This document shows positions 5,660 to 8,459 of a stretch of 8,459 nt of DNA, piece by piece. This stretch comes from DATKMG01 sp035541995 (lineage in GTDB: Bacteria; Acidobacteriota; Terriglobia; Versatilivoradales; Versatilivoraceae), in assembly GCA_035541995.1 (NCBI GenBank), contig DATKMG010000704.1:1-8459 (forward strand), read 5' to 3'. Both the position numbers and the translations under genes were made by a program. Within the stretch, counting starts at the first letter, position 1, and each line of letters starts with the position of its first letter. A model generated the notes under the pieces. That model was not told the origin of the DNA, made no database searches, and saw only the letters and a list, made by a program, of their open reading frames with translations.

Positions 5660-6601
5660 TCAATGGGCCGCGCCGCATGCCTGCAGGATCTCAAGCGACT
5701 TCTGCATCTCGGGACGGTCTCTGGCCGACGTGTTTAATTCGAGATAGCGGTCCATGTATTTGCGAGCACCTGCACAGTCCCTCCGTGCCCACCGGAGTTT
5801 GGACAGAATAAGATAAGGCCCCGGAGCCTTGCCCTGGGCCAGCTCGGAGGCTGTTTGAGCTGACTGCTGGGCTCCCTCGATATTCCGCACTCCCGCTTGG
5901 CCTTCCGCCAATAGACTGTATGCCGTGAGCCACTTTGGATCGATCGCCAAAGCACGCTTGGCCAGTCGCACCAGGTCCTCGTACTGGCCTTCCTCCAAGT
6001 AAGCCGTTCCCAGATGTGCATAAGAAAACAGGTACTTGGGGTCCTGTTCGATGGCCTTCTCGAAGGCGTGATATGCCTCGGTCGTCCTCCCCATCTTGAC
6101 GTAGAGGACACCTAGCGCGTCCCAAAGACCAGGCTGCGTTCCCGAAGCCACGGCCTGTTCATATAGTTGGGCCGCCCCGGCCAGGTCTCCCTTGCCCACC
6201 AACCCGAACGCCTGCCGGAGTTTCTTTTGCAGTGCGCGATCCGACTGCGCCTCCAGTTGATCAGCTGTGACTGTCCTGAAGGACTGGACTCCAACGCGTC
6301 GCTTTGGGAGCATCAGCACGGCGAAGTTCTTTCTCTTACTCGTCACCGTGACATTATCCTCTACAATGATAAAATCGCCGAACCGAGCTCGGATCGTGTA
6401 GCGCCCATCCCGAACTTTGCTGAATTCGAATGCACCGTCGGACCGTGTTGTCCCGTGGTACCTGGTCCGTCCCTGGTCAATCAATTCCACTGTCAGAGGT
6501 CGTCGCGGTGGACCCCCATCGGTCTCGCGAAACACATACCCTTCCAACGACCCAAGCTGGGCCACTGCCAACATCAGAAGAGTCGAGAGTAGACTAAGCA
6601 T
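5660..6601 (-). CDS. Secreted carboxypeptidase regulatory-like domain and TPR repeat protein
   Basis: The product is 313 residues. A short Sec signal (MLSLLSTLLMLAVA) has an AVA motif that suggests cleavage after residue 14. Residues 18-98 form a beta-sandwich of the carboxypeptidase-regulatory/CNA-B type, with SLEGYVF, SDGAFEFSKVRDGRYTI and a VTV strand. After a linker, residues from about 123 to 290 are helical TPR repeats, clearest at 157-189 (WDALGVLYVKMGRTTEAYHAFEKAIEQDP, shown here only as landmarks 160-188) and 190-222 (YAHLGTAYLEEGQYE...AIDP). Such proteins usually act as periplasmic or outer-surface scaffolds, and no enzyme motif is visible. The ribosome site before ATG 6601 is poor. 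A -10-like TATACT lies at 6706-6701 without a good -35. The two-domain order is common in Acidobacteriota. The partner is unknown. Confidence 0.85.
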   Translation of the reverse strand: MLSLLSTLLMLAVAQLGSLEGYVFRETDGGPPRRPLTVELIDQGRTRYHGTTRSDGAFEFSKVRDGRYTIRARFGDFIIVEDNVTVTSKRKNFAVLMLPKRRVGVQSFRTVTADQLEAQSDRALQKKLRQAFGLVGKGDLAGAAQLYEQAVASGTQPGLWDALGVLYVKMGRTTEAYHAFEKAIEQDPKYLFSYAHLGTAYLEEGQYEDLVRLAKRALAIDPKWLTAYSLLAEGQAGVRNIEGAQQSAQTASELAQGKAPGPYLILSKLRWARRDCAGARKYMDRYLELNTSARDRPEMQKSLEILQACGAAH

Positions 6602-6921
6602 GTGAGCTGGATCCCATTAAGGATAATTGCGAAGGAGCTACCGAACAACGTATTCATGCTCGTTGAAGGGCGGCTCCAGTCTTCATTTGCTGATAATCCT
6701 AGTATAAAGCCTGAGGGCGAAGGATTTTCCACCCCATTTTAGTGCCATCGATTCTGATTGGGCCATCATTGGGGATATGTGATGAAGGGAAACCATCAAT
6801 AAGGGAGAAGGAAATCATTCCCAAGTCCTATCCGAGATTGAGGTCGAATCTTCGATCGCTTTATACACCCCCTGAATCATCCTCCAGATGGGGCATTTGG
6901 TGATACATAGCCAGGGTTGTT

Positions 6922-6951
6922 TTGACTGATTTACCCAGGACAATGTAAGAT
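6922..6951 (+). promoter_or_regulatory. Candidate sigma-70-type promoter for the PQQ dehydrogenase
   Basis: TTGACT (6922-6927), an 18-base spacer and TAAGAT (6946-6951) fit a sigma-70-type promoter (five and four of six matches). Transcription would begin near 6958, leaving a leader of about 120 bases. It overlaps the more upstream in-frame ATG at 6950, which argues that 6950 is not the translation start. Confidence 0.4.
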
Positions 6952-7063
6952 GTGGGACACTTGGTCAGCCCGACGTGACCTTCATGCAAAGAGGATTCAC
7001 AAGGCGCCCCACGATTCCCACCGAATCGCATGGGTAGTGTCTGTCCATATTCAGCTTGAGTCG

Positions 7064-7069
7064 AAGGAG
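7064..7069 (+). promoter_or_regulatory. Ribosome binding site deciding the PQQ dehydrogenase start
   Basis: AAGGAG lies 9 bases before ATG 7079. This start leaves a proper N-terminal export signal, whereas starting at 6950 would bury it 43 residues inside the protein. Confidence 0.8.
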
Positions 7070-7078
7070 TTCTTAAAG

Positions 7079-8416
7079 ATGAACAGTTGGAGATTGCGAC
7101 CGATCAGTCTCACGATGATTGCGGGAATGTTCTTTTTCATCTCAAGATGCGTAGGTACGAGTCCCCCCGTCGATTCCTCCAAGAAGACCGTCCTGAAAGA
7201 TGCTAGCATGTTCAGTGACTATCACGGGCAAAAACCCGCCACTTCTCACCAAATCACTCCGGGCGATTTGCCGGAGCCTTATACCACACGATCTGTAGAC
7301 AATGGGCCCAAGCTTGTACCAAGACCGTCGGACGCCTGGCCTCTTGTCCCACCAGGTTTTAAAGTCGGGGAATACGCAATGAATCTGGAAAATCCCAGAC
7401 TGATCCGCACGGCACCTAATGGAGATGTTTTTCTGGCCGAAAGCAAGCCGGGACGTATCAAGGTATTTCGCGGCATCGACAAGGATGGCAAACCTGAGAA
7501 GGTAGAGATATTCTCGACCGGCTTTAATCTTCCGTTCGGCATTGCCTTTTATCCACCAGGGCCCACTCCCAAATACCTTTACGTGGCCAATACTGACTCA
7601 GTGGTTCGCTTCCTCTACGAGAATGGTGACCTGAAGCCACGTGGACCTCAAGAAGTCGTGGTGCCTAATCTGCCGGGAGGAGGACATCTTCGAGGCGGAG
7701 GCCATTGGACCCGTGATGTTGCCTTCGCCCTGGATGGTAAGAAAATGTATGTGTCGGTGGGCTCACTCAGCAATGTGGATGATTCGGATAACAATCCAAA
7801 AGAAAATCATCGTGCCGACATCCTGGAGGCCAATCCCGACGGATCAAACTTGCGGGTTTATGCATGGGGAATTCGGAACGCAGTGGGCATCGCGGTACAT
7901 CCCCGGACCGGCGAACTATGGGCTTCGGTCAACGAGAGAGACGAATTGGGAGACAACCTCCCTCCAGACTACATCACTCACATTCAAGAAAACGGATTCT
8001 ACGGATGGCCCTGGTATTACATTGGGGGGAACCAGGACCCGCGTCACAAAGGAAAACATCCAGAGCTTAAGGATAAAGTTATCGTGCCCGATGTGTTGAT
8101 CCAGCCACACAATGCTTCGCTGGAAATGTTATTTTATGAGGGCGGCCAATTCCCGGAGGAATATCGCGGGGAAATCTTTGCCGCTGAGCACGGATCATGG
8201 AACAAGGCCGTAAGAACTGGATACGAAGTCATCCAAGTCCCGCTTAAGGATGGACATGCGACAGGGGAATATCGGGATTTCATGACCGGTTTCGTAACAG
8301 AGCGTGGTGACGTTTGGGGACGCCCGGTCGGGGTGGCCGTCGCACAGGATGGATCCTTGCTGGTCTCCGACGACGGGACGAACTCTATCTGGCGAGTCAG
8401 TTACGTCGGGAACTAG
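7079..8416 (+). CDS. Exported PQQ-dependent sugar dehydrogenase (sorbosone dehydrogenase type)
   Basis: The product is 445 residues. It begins with a basic, hydrophobic Sec-type signal (MNSWRLRPISLTMIAGMFFF); the SRC that follows is a poor lipobox. A leader segment, DYHGQKPATSHQITPGDLP, is typical of this exported family. The body is a beta-propeller with repeated blade motifs: RLIRTAPNGDVFLAES (108-122), LPFGIAFYPPG, GGGHWTRD with His208 as the likely catalytic base, GIRNAVG (Arg265-Asn266, PQQ-contacting by analogy with soluble glucose dehydrogenase), NERDELGDN, GFYGWPW, AEHGSWN and GRPVGVAVAQDGSLLVSDD. The enzyme oxidises an aldose or sugar aldehyde in the periplasm and passes electrons to the respiratory chain. 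The exact substrate cannot be read from sequence. Genes for PQQ synthesis or a partner cytochrome are not in view. The protein looks full length and ends with TAG. Confidence 0.93.
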   Translation: MNSWRLRPISLTMIAGMFFFISRCVGTSPPVDSSKKTVLKDASMFSDYHGQKPATSHQITPGDLPEPYTTRSVDNGPKLVPRPSDAWPLVPPGFKVGEYAMNLENPRLIRTAPNGDVFLAESKPGRIKVFRGIDKDGKPEKVEIFSTGFNLPFGIAFYPPGPTPKYLYVANTDSVVRFLYENGDLKPRGPQEVVVPNLPGGGHLRGGGHWTRDVAFALDGKKMYVSVGSLSNVDDSDNNPKENHRADILEANPDGSNLRVYAWGIRNAVGIAVHPRTGELWASVNERDELGDNLPPDYITHIQENGFYGWPWYYIGGNQDPRHKGKHPELKDKVIVPDVLIQPHNASLEMLFYEGGQFPEEYRGEIFAAEHGSWNKAVRTGYEVIQVPLKDGHATGEYRDFMTGFVTERGDVWGRPVGVAVAQDGSLLVSDDGTNSIWRVSYVGN

Positions 8417-8442
8417 CGCCTCAGCCAGGTCGGAGACGTCTT

Positions 8443-8459
8443 ATGGACTCCGGTGTCGA
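8443..8459 (+). CDS. Possible start of a downstream gene, cut by window edge
   Basis: ATG at 8443 follows GGAG (8432-8435) at 7-base spacing, 26 bases after the PQQ dehydrogenase stop. Only five codons (M D S G V) are visible, so no function can be assigned. The close spacing would fit an operon with the dehydrogenase. It may equally be chance. Confidence 0.25.

Larger units (their letters stand above)
6602..7078. other. Long divergent intergenic region
   Basis: I see no convincing gene here. A -10-like TATACT (minus strand, 6706-6701) may serve the TPR gene. On the plus strand TTGAGG (6838-6843) and TATACA (6862-6867), 18 bases apart, form a weak promoter-like pair. A better pair is listed at 6922-6951. 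The plus-strand frame upstream of 7079 is open back to 6950, but its translation is rich in His, Arg and Trp and does not look like a signal peptide or family sequence. Confidence 0.55.

Noticed and set aside
5451..5678. A 75-residue minus-strand frame overlapping the ends of the TPR and dehydrogenase genes
   Set aside because: Part of it is antisense to the dehydrogenase C-terminus. It has no recognisable domain and overlaps both neighbours. The segment in the gap itself is too short to judge.

Overview
The window looks like chromosomal DNA of a Gram-negative, heterotrophic soil-type bacterium, most likely an Acidobacteriota member or a relative. This is an inference from gene content. The window holds a twin-arginine-exported GH109-like Gfo/Idh/MocA oxidoreductase, a DUF4038-type secreted glycosidase with a C-terminal sandwich domain, a secreted carboxypeptidase-regulatory-like plus TPR protein, and an exported sorbosone-dehydrogenase-type PQQ enzyme. 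That mix is typical of Acidobacteriota. No rRNA, tRNA, CRISPR array, transposase or phage gene is visible.

Layout. (1) Positions 1-974, minus strand: a 3-hydroxyacyl-CoA dehydrogenase family protein whose 3' end runs off the left edge. (2) Positions 975-1261: a gap with a compact nested palindromic element (1121-1224). (3) Positions 1262-2599, minus: the GH109-like oxidoreductase. (4) Positions 2822-4291, minus: a secreted GH-A-clan glycosidase gene broken by one in-frame TAG codon (3884-3886). (5) Positions 4292-4600: a divergent intergenic region. (6) Positions 4601-5533, plus: a lactate/malate dehydrogenase family protein with an arginine at the position that discriminates substrate. (7) Positions 5660-6601, minus: the secreted regulatory-like/TPR protein, convergent with the dehydrogenase. 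(8) Positions 6602-7078: a long divergent intergenic region with a promoter candidate. (9) Positions 7079-8416, plus: the PQQ-dependent sugar (sorbosone-type) dehydrogenase, possibly followed by the start of another gene at 8443.

How the genes may work together (inference). The three minus-strand genes at the left share orientation and could form a glycan-use cluster: a secreted glycosidase, an exported NAD-dependent glycosidase-like oxidoreductase, and a cytosolic NAD-dependent hydroxyacyl dehydrogenase. Gaps of 222 and 287 bases, and the hairpin element, argue against simple tight co-transcription. On the right, the PQQ enzyme would oxidise sugars in the periplasm, while the lactate/malate dehydrogenase acts in central metabolism.

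The items most worth a second look are the amber-interrupted glycosidase, the composite palindrome whose hairpins share one outer stem but have different inner stems, and the lactate-dehydrogenase-like enzyme with a malate-type specificity residue. I found no clear new defence or mobile system.
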